Assembly: GCF_047511655.1 (NCBI RefSeq)
Contig: NC_133398.1
Coordinates: forward strand, 107,400,332 to 107,464,331
DNA from: Castor canadensis
Taxonomy: Eukaryota > Chordata > Mammalia > Rodentia > Castoridae
Reading direction: 5' to 3'
Length of the DNA stretch: 64,000 nucleotides
The first letter of the stretch is position 1, and each line of letters starts with the position of its first letter. The position numbers were made by a program, and so were the translations under genes. Under the pieces are notes generated by a model. It saw nothing but the letters and a program-made list of their open reading frames with translations, made no database searches and was not told where the DNA came from. Shown here piece after piece: positions 1 through 12,500 of the stretch.

Positions 1-235
1 AATGTGAGTCAGCTCCCTGTATAGCTATCCTTATCTCAACCAGCAAAAACCCTTGTTCCTTCCTGTTATTGCTTATACTCTCTCATCAGCAAAATTAGAG
101 ACAAGGGCAGAATAGTTTCTGCCTAGTAGCAAGGGGGTTGGGGGGAGAGAGAGGGTTTGGGGGGATGGGGAGAGAAATGACCCAAACATTGTATGCACAT
201 ATGAATAAAAGAAAAAAATTAAATAAATAAAAAGA
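1..235 (+). mobile_element. L1 3' end (3' UTR and A-rich tail)
   Basis: This is the reverse complement of the 3' UTR motif seen again at 27,340-27,600 and 60,505-60,760: gggagttgactcacatt, the aaaacccttgttccttcct stretch, a G-rich tract, and the terminal tgcacatatgaataaaa followed by an A-rich tail. It is a 5'-truncated L1 end of a lineage-specific, fairly young subfamily, entering from the left edge. Confidence 0.85.
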
Positions 236-1070
236 AAATAGAAATATGGTACGTATATACACATGATGACAACATAACGAAACCCATCGAGCACTGTTTG
301 AACAAAGAGCACACGATAGATACCTGCTTTGCAGGTGACAGATGATATAACTCCAAGGTCAAGACAGTTTGCCTGATGGTTTTAACTTTGTAAGTGCTCT
401 ACAGGTGGGACATCCCTTATCACAAATGCCTGATATCAGAAGCATTTTAACATTTCAAATGTTTTTTGGATTTTCAAATATTTGCATATGCTTTGTATGC
501 CTGGTATCTCATGGAGGGGACTCAAGTCTAAATTTGTCATGTTTGATATACATCTTACACTGTAACCTGAAAGTAATCTGGGGGGGTGGGAGTGGTACTG
601 GGGATTGAGCCCAAGGCCGGCTGCATAGAAGGCAACTATGGGAGCACTGAGCTACACTTTTAGCCTTGTATTTCTTTTGGTTTTTGGCATTTTGAGACAG
701 GGTCTCACTGTATAGCCCCAGCTGTCCTCAAACTCAACATCCTCCCACCTAAGCCAGCCAGGATTATAGAGTTGCACAACCACACCTCCTCCTGAAGGTA
801 GCTTGATGCAATATTTTTATGTGCCTGCTGTTTGCCTACAATCTATTACTTGAGGTTATGTGTAGAGTTTTCCATGAATTGCCTGTAAGCATTCAAGATG
901 TTTTAGGTTTTAGACTTTAGGATTAAGGATCCTCCACCTTTGTATGATTTCCTTTGGGCATTTTAAGTATTGAAAATATTTCATGGACCCTTAGCTGCAT
1001 TTCCACTGTGTAGCTTCTTTGACAGCTAGGTTCCCTGTTTGGACCAGGCAATCTTTGGTAGGTCAAATGC
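236..1070. repeat. Old interspersed repeat split by a composite SINE
   Basis: About 400-577 and 796-960 read as two halves of one ancient mammalian repeat (catcccttat...tttggattttcaaatatttgcat, then cctgaaagtaat before and gcaatattttta after the break). I recognise the consensus but cannot assign the family name safely. The break, 578-795, is a minus-strand SINE: a tRNA-like head (gtactggggattgagcccaag) followed by a B1-like unit (gagacagggtctcactgt). 236-400 and 960-1,070 are anonymous. Confidence 0.6.
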
Positions 1071-1565
1071 ATCAAGAAATTTATGCATTTCTTCTAGGTT
1101 TTCCTGATTGTTTGAAAATAGGTTTTTGAAGTATTCCCTGATATTCTTCTGAATTTCATTGGTATTTGTTATAATAACCCCCTTTTCATCTCTAATTTTT
1201 TAAATTTGGGTCTTTTTCCTCCTTTTAGTCAGATTGGCTAAGTGTTTATCAATCTTACTTATCTTTTCAGAAAACCTTTTTGTTTCATTAGTTTTTTTGA
1301 TCTCTATTTTATTCATTTCTATACTAACCTTTATTCTTTGCATCTGCTAAATTTGGATTTGGCTTGTTCTTTTTCTAGGAGCTTGAAGTGTATCATTAAG
1401 CTATTTAAGATCTGGTTTTGTTTTTGTGTTTGTTTTTCTGCAGACCCTCATAACAAACTTTCATCTTAGCACTGTCTTTGCTGTATCCCAAAGATTCTGG
1501 TAGGTTGTTTTAGATTTAAGGAACTTTTGGATCTCCTCCCATAATGTTTTCTAATTTTTTTCTTT
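1071..1565 (-). mobile_element. L1 ORF2 fragment
   Basis: The plus strand reads as the complement of the L1 ORF2 region between endonuclease and reverse transcriptase. It carries the same signature as 63,520-63,900 (tcatctctaatttttt, agtcagattggctaa, cccaaagattctggtaggtt). It is heavily diverged and has no open frame. Confidence 0.8.
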
Positions 1566-1569
1566 TTTG

Positions 1570-2160
1570 GGGGCGAGTACAGAGGGTGGCTCCTGAAGGA
1601 GCCACAGATCATTCTTATTCTACATTTTTGAACCACATCCAAAGTCAGCTGCTAACTCAAGCAATAGCTGGGCCCTGTTGGACAATGGGTACAGCAGCTT
1701 CTTAGTGTCTGGAAAGGTGAGCATGGTGAAAGGAATCTTGGGAAAACAACTTAGGTGGCCCTATGCAAACAGTATACCCAGCAGAGCTCACTTCCAAAGG
1801 AAAAGGCTTATGAATAAGTTTTCGTGTTTTACAACCTGGATCCTAGTGTGGGTTGGGTTTTGTTAATTCCTGGGATGCCGTCAGACATCTGTCCTGTTGT
1901 CCCAGTGGAAAGTAATTCACAAATTTTAAGTGGTGCTCACCGCTTCAGAAACCATGTGCTCCTTTGCGCCAACTTTACAGAGTTTTCTGACCAAACTGCC
2001 AAGTTTTCCAAGTCCTTCTGCTCTACATTTTCTTCCCAATTCTCACTGTAAACTTGACTAGTTGCAGCTAAAACTAACCATGCCATAACCTGAATGCTAG
2101 ATTGCCTTGAAATCTCCTCCACCGGATTAGTCTTTAAACTCAGCCTCACACAAAGGGCTT
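1570..2160 (-). repeat. Unassigned sequence, probably an old retroelement
   Basis: No gene is recognised. The minus strand has a 70-codon frame (2,149-1,937) beginning MRLSLKTNPVEEISRQSSIQ, but the surrounding text (ctaatccggtggaggagatt, ggcatggttagttttagctg) resembles an old interspersed repeat that I have seen in other mammalian loci without recalling its name. A perfect inverted repeat with 9-bp arms and a 2-base loop lies at 1,586-1,605. I treat it as repeat-derived. Confidence 0.4.
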
Positions 2161-3020
2161 GGATAAAATGTAGACAAGTCCTCTATTGTTGTGTACCATA
2201 ACTGTCTGCTACTCCATTTTATGAAAGGGGAGGGAGAACAGGGGGAATAATGGAGGGAGTGAACCACACCAGGGTACATTGTATGCATATATGGAAATGT
2301 TATTTAAAAATCCCCTGTACAACTAGAGGGGAAAAAAACAAAGGATAAGTAGTTACTACTACCCTACAGGTTACTTGTTTTGCAGACACACATGACATCC
2401 AATTTATGGCAAAACCAAAGAGGAGAAATGACTGTAATACACACAGATTTGCTTCATCTCATTTGAGATCATTGAGATCATTAAAATAAGAACATTGACT
2501 TTTTCATATTTGCAATCAAATTAAAAGTGGAAAGAATAATTTAAAAAGAAAGAAAAACATATGCACACACAGAAAAGCAAATGAATAATCTGCTGCCACC
2601 TGGGGCAAAGATCAAGAGATGCAGAAAACACAGACACACAAAATAATTTGAAAAGTTATGCCATACATATATGTATAGAAACAATACACATGCACTCAGC
2701 AGGACACATGCTCAGAAATGACCTAAGAATATTCTTAACTTTTCACATCTGGCTGATCATAGGATCAGCACAAACAGAAAGTGAAAGCTAAGGCCTTGCT
2801 AAACATGGAAGGACTGCTCCAACACAGAGATAGTCTTTAAAGACTTTGACAGAGTTCTCTTTTCCTCTTTTTCCTGCTTTTGTTTGGTTAGTTCAGTTTT
2901 CTTGTTTGGTGCCAGATATTTAAGAAAATCTCTCACTAGCCACTCACTAAGTTAAAGGAAGAGAAAGTTTTATGACAAAAAAATTCAGTCTTTACAATCA
3001 ATTTAGACCAACATATTAGA
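2161..3020. other. Anonymous A-rich sequence with a short L1-tail-like piece
   Basis: 2,217-2,335 resembles a diverged plus-strand L1 3' end (ggggagggagaacagggg, gtatgcatatatg, then A-rich). The rest is A/T-rich with no gene or clear repeat. It may be the decayed 5' side of the L1 that becomes recognisable at about 3,020. Confidence 0.5.
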
Positions 3021-3190
3021 AAGAAAAGGACTCAAATCAATGACTTTAGCTTCTGTTTTAAGCAAATAAAAAACAAATTAAACTCAATGTACAAGAAAGC
3101 AAATAATAAATAGAAGGCAATGAAATATAAAAGACAAAAGAGATAAAAATTAATGAAATCAAGTTAGTCCTCTAAAAAAAATCAGTAAGG

Positions 3191-3822
<632 letters not shown>

Positions 3823-4222
3823 GGTTAAGCTATTCATTAAGTTAGAACTCTTATGATTTTGTTTCTGGAAATGCCATCACAGACACATCCAGAAGTGTGG
3901 TTTAAGCTCCTAAGCATTTTTAATTCAATCATAAACAAGAGTGTCCATTTATCTATTAACTGACACAATGGTTCCTCCGATTTCTTGGCTATTGTGAATA
4001 ATATTTCAATGAACATGGGAGTGGAAACATCTCTATGAGGTGCTCATTTTATTTTCCTTAGATGCGTAGCCAGCAGAGGGACTGCTGGGTCATATGATAG
4101 CTCTGTTTTTAGTGTTTTGAGAAACCTCAAATTTGTTTTGTACAATGACTATAGCAATGTACATTCCCACCAACAAAGTACAAGAGTTTCCTTTTGTTAA
4201 GCATCATTTCATATACTCAGCT
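3823..4222 (-). mobile_element. L1 ORF2 3' fragment
   Basis: The plus strand carries the complement of the ORF2 C-terminal coding region: ttggctattgtgaataat, ctgggtcatatgatag, cattcccaccaacaaagt. The same segment recurs at 16.6-16.9, 20.0-20.2, 60.2-60.45 and 61.2-61.45 kb. It is diverged and has no ORF. Confidence 0.8.
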
Positions 4223-4390
4223 GATTGAATACTGTTTTCAGAATAAAAAGATGTCTTTTTCTGTGGAAAAAAAATAAAATTGGTAAGCTTCTAGCTAGAC
4301 TGAGCAGAAAGAAAGTACAGAGGACACAAATGACAAATATTAAGAATAAGAGCGGAGACATCACTCCAGATCGTAAAGACATGACAAATA

Positions 4391-4937
4391 ATAAGGGAAT
4401 TTTGTATTTTTAAATTATTGTTATATTGTCGTACTGGGGGTACATTGTGACATTTATAAAAGTTCTTACACTATATCATAGTTGAATTTACCCCCACCAT
4501 CATGTTTTATTCCCCCCCCCTTTTGCATTCAGCAGGTCTCATTTTTCCATTTTCATCAATGAGTACATAATATTTCCACAATTCACCCTCCCTCACCCTT
4601 TCTTAATATCTTCCCCCGTCCCCTTGTATCAACCTCCAGAAAGGACCTGTTTTACCTTTCCATTCTCTATTATTAGGGGAAAAAGGCATTTTTGTTTGTT
4701 TAAGTTACAGGGAGTTTCCTTGTGATATTTCCACGTATATATGTATTATTACCTGAATTGGTTCAGACCCTCTATTTTTCTCCTTTCTACCTTAGTCCCC
4801 TCCTACCGTGATTTCAACAGGTTTAAAATTTCTATGGCCATTTTTATATAGAAAGTACATCAACTATATTCACCTTCTTAACTTCCTCCTTTTATCATCC
4901 CTCTCCCATTAGTGACCTCTCAATAAGGGAATTTTGT
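4391..4937 (-). mobile_element. Retroelement insertion flanked by a 16-bp target-site duplication
   Basis: The 16-base string aataagggaattttgt occurs at about 4,391-4,406 and again at 4,922-4,937, bracketing about 515 bases that interrupt the older L1. The insert is T- and C-rich on the plus strand, consistent with a minus-strand L1 3' UTR whose A tail is at the left. It differs from the young L1 3' UTR elsewhere in the window, so it is another or older subfamily. Confidence 0.75.
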
Positions 4938-7615
4938 GAACAACTTTTCACCAAGAGCTATGAAAACTCAGTGAAAAAAACAAAATTTTTTAAAAATACA
5001 AGATATCGCAACTTAACCAATATGAAGTAGAAATTTTAAATAGCTTCAGAACCAAGTTAATCCATAGTTTTACAATCTCCTAAATATATTTCCAGGTCCA
5101 CATAATTGCCCTTGAGAATGCAAACAATTCTTCAAAAACATTTAATAATATATCAGTTAATTTTCTTTCAAAGAATACACAGAGAAATGACTTCCCAATT
5201 AATTTTATGAAGTATAACTCAGATACAAAAAGAAGTAATAAAAGCAGAAATATAAGAAAAGTACAAACCAATATTCTCAAACCAAATATTAGCAAACCAA
5301 ATTCAGCAATATATAAACAGAATTATACACCTAGAAACATTTATTCCAGGGATGGTTAAATATCAGAAAATCAAATCTAGGTAATTCACCTTGTTAAATC
5401 AAAAAGAAAAATTCTTGAATCACATCAATGCAGAAAAAAATTTCACAAAATTCACAACCCATTCATAGTTTTAAACCAATCTGAGAAAAAGTAGCAAAGG
5501 ACAGTAATTTCTTCAACTTGATAAAGAGAATACAATACAAAAAATCCATAGTTAACATAATAATCACTGCAAAGGTTGATTGTTTTCCCCCTAAGATCCA
5601 GAACAAGACAAGGATGTTTGTTTTTAACTAGCTCTTATTTAACTCAGTACTAGATGATCTAACCAGAACAGTAAGTCTTTTTAAAACTGGGAGTGGTATA
5701 ATACCATAGGGATCAGAAAAGAGGAACCAAAACTGTCCCTATTTGTAGAGAATATAATTGTCTACATAAAAATATCTCAAAGGATTTACATAAATACTCC
5801 TAGAATTATATATGAGTTCAGCAAGGTCAACAGATACAAAATAGAAACAAAAATAGTGTTTTCATATATTATCAGAGAGTACATAGACACAGAAATTGAA
5901 ATGCAGTTTACATTAAAATTTACAATTACAAAAAACACTAAAAATAAAGCACTTCTGTTTATATCTACCAAAACACACACAGGATTTGTATGCTGAAAAC
6001 TGCACAGTGCAATGAAAGACATGCAAAAAGACTTAAAGGAATGGACTACCACATAATGTTCATAATACTAAGATTGCCAGAAGATTCAATGTACTAAAGA
6101 TGTCAGTTCTTCCCAAATAGATACAAATGGTTGGTACAATGTCTATCAAATTTTGAGCTTATTTTTGTACATAAGATTATTCTACAGTTTATATGGAAAA
6201 ACAATAGAACCGGAAACTCTAAAAACAATTTTGATAAAGGAGAATAAAAAAGTAGAAATGAGTCTACCTTTTTTGAGGGGTGGGGAAGCATGTTTCAGTA
6301 TGTAGACCAGGCTAGTCTTTAAACCCATAGTTCTTCTTCCTCTGCCACCCCCACCCAAGAGTCTACCCAGTTTTAAGTTATGTTACTATATATAGCTAGA
6401 GTAAGCAAGACTGGCATTAATAGAGTTATAGGGATATAGATCAATAGAATAGAACAGAAAGTCCAGAAACAGATTAATATAATTTCATATTAAGTTAAAG
6501 TACATTAAACAAATTCAATGGGATAAAAATAATCTTTCAATGATATTGAACAAATAGATATCTACAGGGGGAAAAACTGCCTAAGTTTAACACCTTATTC
6601 AAAAACTAACTCAGAATAAATCACAGACTTACTTGTAAATGTAAAACTATAAAACTATACAAGTTTTAGCAGAAAAGGGGAGAATTCAGAATCTAAGGCT
6701 AGGCAGATTTTATGAACGGTGCTTTTCTGCACAGTTCATGAAATGTAACATAGATGAATTCCATCGACTTTAAGACTATTTTTCTGCAAAAGACTCCATT
6801 AAGAGGATGAAAACACAAGCTACAGACTAGGAGGAGACATGTGTACATCTTGTATCTAATACAAGGAAATGACAATTAAACTCACAATAAGATATCACTA
6901 ATTTTTTTAATAGTGACAACACAAATTCTGACAAGCACAAAGAGGAACTGGATCATTCATACATTGCTGTTAGAAATATAAAATAGGACAGCCATAGTTT
7001 GACCACTTCATAAACTAAACAACAAACTTCCATATGACTTAGCTATTAGACTCCTGGCCATTTATCACAGAAATGTGAAGATTTATATTCACAGAGAAAT
7101 CTTTACTCAAATATTTGCAGAAGCTTTCTTCAAACTGAAAACAACCCAAATGAAATTTAATAACTAACAAAGCAAATTGCAGTGCACCATTGCCTTGGAC
7201 TAAAAATAATGAGTTACTGATAAATCCAACAGGCTAGATGACTCTCAAGGGGATTAAGCTCAGTTTTAAAAAGCCAATCCCAAAGGTTATATGCTATGTG
7301 ATGCCATATATAGATAATGCATACATGTATAACTTTACTGAATGGCAAGATAATAAAAATGGAAACAGAGTAGCAGTAGAAAAGTAGGTGTTTCTATAAG
7401 ATGGCAATGTGAGGGATGCTTCTGGTGATAGAAATAAATCTGTATCTTGGCCATATAAATGCCAATAGCAGCTGTTATGATGTCATTTTGTAGTGTTGTT
7501 AGATGTTACCATTGGAGGATACTGAGCAAAGTGTACATGAAACCTGTGTACCTGTACCTGTCTTACAACAGGACATGAATCTATACCTATCCCACAATAA
7601 AAAGTTTAATTTTAA

Positions 7616-8468
7616 AAACTCAAAATGGAGGAGAGACAAATGTGTTTGTTATTTGACTTTGGCAAATTGAAAACTGAACACAGGCAGAGTTTTCATGTCG
7701 TTATAACTCAATAAAACTGAGGAAGGGCAGTATTTCTCTTCCTCTTCCCTCCTAAACCATTCAATCCTACAACCATTAGGTGAGTCACACAAAAGGGGAG
7801 GGAGTGGCATTTAAGGAGCTGTTACAGGGTCCCAAAGAGAGGTATTAGAGCCCAAGTTTTGCACAACCACAATAGTGTTGCCTGGTACAGGGTGTTGGGT
7901 ACCCAGAGGGTTGAGGGGGGTGTCTAATAACACAGCTGCTAGGCACATTGATGTCTGAACCCATGTAGGAAAATGACATCCCCACATGGAGAAGCCAGTA
8001 GTGGTGATGACAGATTGCTCAGAGATGGGATGATTGAATAAATACATACAATACAATAAGAATAATGGCAATCAGATTTCTTATTATTAAAGAAAGAAGT
8101 TACTAACGTGAAAAAGAAGAAAATTAGAATCAACTTTGGAGTGCTGGATTGCAAAGAGGGGTACTGGTGTGAAGTCATGATTCTCAATACTTACTTGTAT
8201 GTAAAGAAACAGATTAAAATTTAAGCAGCAGCACTTTGCTGAGCACAAGTAGCATGTTGGCCTTGCCTTCTAAATCCCTTTCTCCTTTTAATAAACTAGG
8301 GCTACTCTGAGCAATGCTGAACTCAAGATGGGTGCAGAGAAAGTGTACAATGAGTCTAAAACATCTTTTGTGTAAGAAAATAAATAATACAGAAATATCA
8401 AAAGAACACAGAAGTCAGATTGAAATTACAAGCTGCATTTATTTTGATTGAAATAATGAAATATTGAC
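7616..8468. other. Anonymous intergenic sequence
   Basis: No gene, RNA or repeat was recognised. Frames of 80-90 codons on the minus strand have low-complexity hydrophobic composition and no family resemblance. Confidence 0.6.
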
Positions 8469-8625
8469 AGATCTGGGTGTGGTGTGCACACCTGTAATCC
8501 CAGCACTCAGGAGGCTACAGCAGGAGGATTACCAGTCGGAGGTTTGCCTAGGCTACATAGCAAGTTCCAGGATAGTGTGGGCTACACTGCAAAATCCTGT
8601 CATTCCTTCATTCATAAATAAACAA
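8469..8625 (+). repeat. B1-type SINE
   Basis: It reads gtgcacacctgtaatcccagcactcaggaggct, the standard 7SL-derived B1/Alu head, then aggctacatagcaagttcc as in rodent B1, and ends in an A/T-rich tail near 8,625. Confidence 0.9.
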
Positions 8626-9380
8626 ATAAACTAATGAATGAATACTGGTAATTTCAAATTAAATCAAGTCAAGCAGGAAGCCAAGAGTTTGTATTGATAA
8701 AAGTAGCAAGTAAGGAATAGAAGATCTGATGTAGCATGGGGCCTTTGTTCTTAATATCAAATGGAATATTTAACCTTAATAGGGATGTTTTAAATTTGAC
8801 TCAGAATGCAAACATGGATTACTAATATAATTAAGAGCTAATTTCAAAAACACAACTCATGGCCTGAAGGATTTTAAAAATGCCTTTGCAGTAGACTGTG
8901 AGAAGTCTGGAATTTCTCTGCCCAGCATATTTTTTTACCTCATCAATTCAATGGCTGACTAATATTGACCAAAATGAATAGAGGAATATGAAGGGGCTCT
9001 CCTGTTCCTTGCTTGGTATCCCAGTACTGCTGATTGGTAATGGGAATGTAAGAGGAACATGAGGTTATGTTTGAAAGATTTCACACTGAAGACATTTAAC
9101 ATGTAGTTAGTTTCATTGACCTGAAACTCAGAGGAAAATTCAGTGCTGCAATAGCTAACTACACAACTGAATAACTCATCTAAGAAAAAGAAAATTAGTA
9201 AGACAAGGGAGGAATCCTGAGCTAGGAAATGATCAAGCATTCAGAAAAAATTTTATGCTGCTTGGACTACTACAGTTTATTAGTAAGTATAGCTCTAAAC
9301 AAACAAGATTAGCAAAGTATAGAGATCTTTTAAAATTAGAAACTACAGAGACCTTGAGTTCAAGCTTCAGTACTTCCATA
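8626..9380. other. Anonymous intergenic sequence
   Basis: No gene or repeat was recognised. Frames on both strands are short and lack family features. Confidence 0.6.
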
Positions 9381-9439
9381 TATATATGTGTATATACGTG
9401 CATATACATACATATATATGTATACACACACACACACAC

Positions 9440-9511
<72 letters not shown>

Positions 9512-9517
9512 AAGCAA
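9381..9517. repeat. Compound TA/CA/GA microsatellite
   Basis: TA/TG-rich text from 9,381, a CA run at about 9,424-9,441, then a nearly pure GA run from 9,442 to about 9,513. Open frames coding poly-Leu-Ser or poly-Arg-Glu across it are artefacts of the repeat. It lies just past the 3' end of SPATA31 copy A. Confidence 0.95.
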
Positions 9518-9539
9518 GAGAGAAGGAGTGGTGTAATTC

Positions 9540-12500
9540 AAGAAAAGTAGATGCTCCTTGAAGGCCACAACCTACTGGAAGGTCTGGTCCTGTCTCTTTT
9601 CTGTCTAGCAATTGGAGACAACTTAGGCCAGGTTGCAGGAGCAAGGACCTGGCCCTTCCCCTTGTTGCAAGTCAGAGGCTGTCCCTTGGTTGGAAGGTTG
9701 TCCCTTCTTGGGCTCTGTGTAGGCCTGCAGTTCCTCTTTCTTCTAATATAAGAAGGCCTCCAGCTCCTGCCTACATGCCAGGTTCTCCTCCCAGATCTTC
9801 CCAAGAGCTTCCATGAGCTTATGGGCTTTGGGAAGCTCACAGCACGGTTTTTTTCTGTAACAGAACTTGGAAGCCTCTTCTAATTTCCTACCCTTTCTTC
9901 TCCTTCCATATATATGGATGGCTCTTCCTTATACTCAGGGTATCTCTAATCCTGAGCCCCCACTTCTGCACTTTCCTCTTTTGGATCTTAAAGGGCTCAG
10001 TCTCCTCTCAGTTGTTGTGAAATTCTTATTCTTCCAATTCTTTAAGACAGGCTTATGGGTCCATGGCGCCTGAACCTACTCCATGATGATCCCTATGTCT
10101 TCCAAGTGGACATGCAGCACAGCAATACTGCCAGGTCCCCATGGGAGGTGACCTGGCTGTGAGTTACTCAGGCTTTGGAAATCAAGTAATGTAAGACAGC
10201 AGGCATGTCAGAGGGAAAGTCTTGAGCCTGGCTGTGCTCCCTGATCTGTAATTTAAACTTTAACTCACTAAGCAGCAGTTGTTAAGTTCTCATCATAACT
10301 TAAGGATCTTGGCAACTGATATTCTGACTGGGGGCCTTACAGCAGTCAGGGTGGGTTGGGGGCCATTTCCAGTGATCAGAACACAAATTATACTTTACTT
10401 GTATTCCATCTCTATCACTAGGATCTCTGACTTTCTGGTGGTCAAAATGTTACTAGACTGTGATTGAAGAGATCCTTTGCCTTGGTATCTCCCTGGCTGT
10501 GTTGAACATGGGAAACTCTTCTAAATTGACCCCTTTCTATTCTATTCTTTCTATTCTATTACCCCTTGGCTAGACTACAGCATCTCCTCTCATCAGCAGC
10601 TTTGGGCTGCACCTGCTAGCTAGTGCAGTTTATTTCTGACTTTCTTTGTGATGTTAAGGCTGGATGCAGATGTCTACCGTCCTTCATTCTTCTCTGCACG
10701 TTTGTTTTTGGTGTTTGAAGGCGATCGCCTCAGGGCCCTCTGTCCTTCCTGCCCTCACAATCACAGTAGGGAATGAATTTGTTGTTATCACTTTATCTCT
10801 ATGAAAATCTTAAGAGCTTCCTCTAAGGGAGCTGAAGACCCAACTTCTGGGAATGTTCCCCAGAAATAAAGTTGAATAGTAGGGGAAAATGAAATGAGAA
10901 AAGGCCTAGAATGAATTCTCTTTCATGTTAAAGATTTGAATAAATTAAAGGACTTTGATAAGAAGACTATACATCATTCTCATGAGAAAATTTCTAATAT
11001 CTTGCAACATGCTTGTTTTCTAGATCCAGGGAACAATATTATGTGAGACTCAGACAGCAGTCCTCACCCACCAGAACTGCCAAATCTCTGTTTTATTTGG
11101 ATGGGAGATTTCTCAGGTAAAAACAATGCCACAATGAAAGAATGCCATGATCTATGCATTGTCCCAGGTGTCTTGTTTTGTTGCCATCATTGATTTCCTC
11201 AAATGTCTTGTCCAAATGTACTTCAAGGGCATTTTCAAGTTCTTTCTGATGTAAGTTCATCCTGAAACCCTTGAATGTTTGCCTGAAAGACTCCACAAGT
11301 GACTTTCTAGATCTGTGTGAGAGTCAGACCCTAGACCATTTTCTGCACCCTCCTCTGTTCACTATGTACATGTTTATTCCCTACTCACTCCTCTAAATGA
11401 AGCATCTTTGAGCTCTCTCATGAAAGCTTCTGGGTTGGCTCACTAAAACCATTTAGATCTTTGCTGCTCTGATGCCTAAAGAAAGAGATTTGTGAGAGTC
11501 TATGACTGTTCTTTGACTAAGAGATCTCAGAATTTCTGTGTGAGGATTCATCAGTGACATGGAGTCATGGATCCTGTGGGGTAGGATGAGCCTCTTTCAA
11601 AGGTGATGCTCTATATTCTTCCAGAACTTACTTTTGAAGGGAAAATCTCTAGGAACGCTGGATATTGGAACATGAACCTTGGAAGACTGGCTAACCAGTG
11701 AAAGATTGGAAGCTGGAGGACTAAAATCATCCTGAGATGTCTATACCACAGAAGTTAAATCCCACACACTGCCATTTTTTCTGTAACACATTATATGCCC
11801 AGTGGTGAATTTCAGATGACATGAGAGACTGTGCTATACTCTAGAGTCTATGAGAAAACAGTCCAGAGATCCTAATCTGGGTCAGAAGAGGAAGTGGCAG
11901 GACTAGGAGTAGGGATTGAAGGTTGGCTTGAAACTGGACCTGAGTGAGATGTTGAAACTGAAATTGGGGCATTGCTGGGGACAGGCTTGAGGGTTGGCTC
12001 TCAGGTAAGTACAGAGGTGGGGGGTAGGGAATCACTTGGGATTTATGGATGATACACAGATTGTGAACATTGGAGATTCTGTTGAAGCAGATGAAGGTTG
12101 AGGAGTGGTCATATGAGCCAGTTACCATAAGAATATGGACTCACTGTGTGGAAATGTTAACACAGGATAGCAGGATCTTACAGTATGGAAACAATAGGAA
12201 TTATACTAAGCCTCAAATCACAAACAACGCTTCTTTATTGGAACATCATCCTGAGCTGGTCCACGTCGGCTTAAGCTGAAGGAATGCAGTAGTAATCCAA
12301 AGGGGCATTGGGCATTGCTTGTTTGAACAAAGGAAGTCACAGACTTTTATTGATTTCCTAGCATTAAGTTTGTTAATTGTCCATAAGTCATGAGATGTGT
12401 CAAAAGATGTTCTTCTCACATGTGAATATCCTTGTCCTTTACATGATGGGCTAAGAGGCAGTCAACTCTGTTCAGGACTGGTGAGTTCCAGGTGTCCTCA

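Noticed and set aside
9233-9568. Minus-strand frame of 111 codons with a long Ser-Leu run
   Set aside because: It is the translation of the GA microsatellite; the repeat explains all of it.
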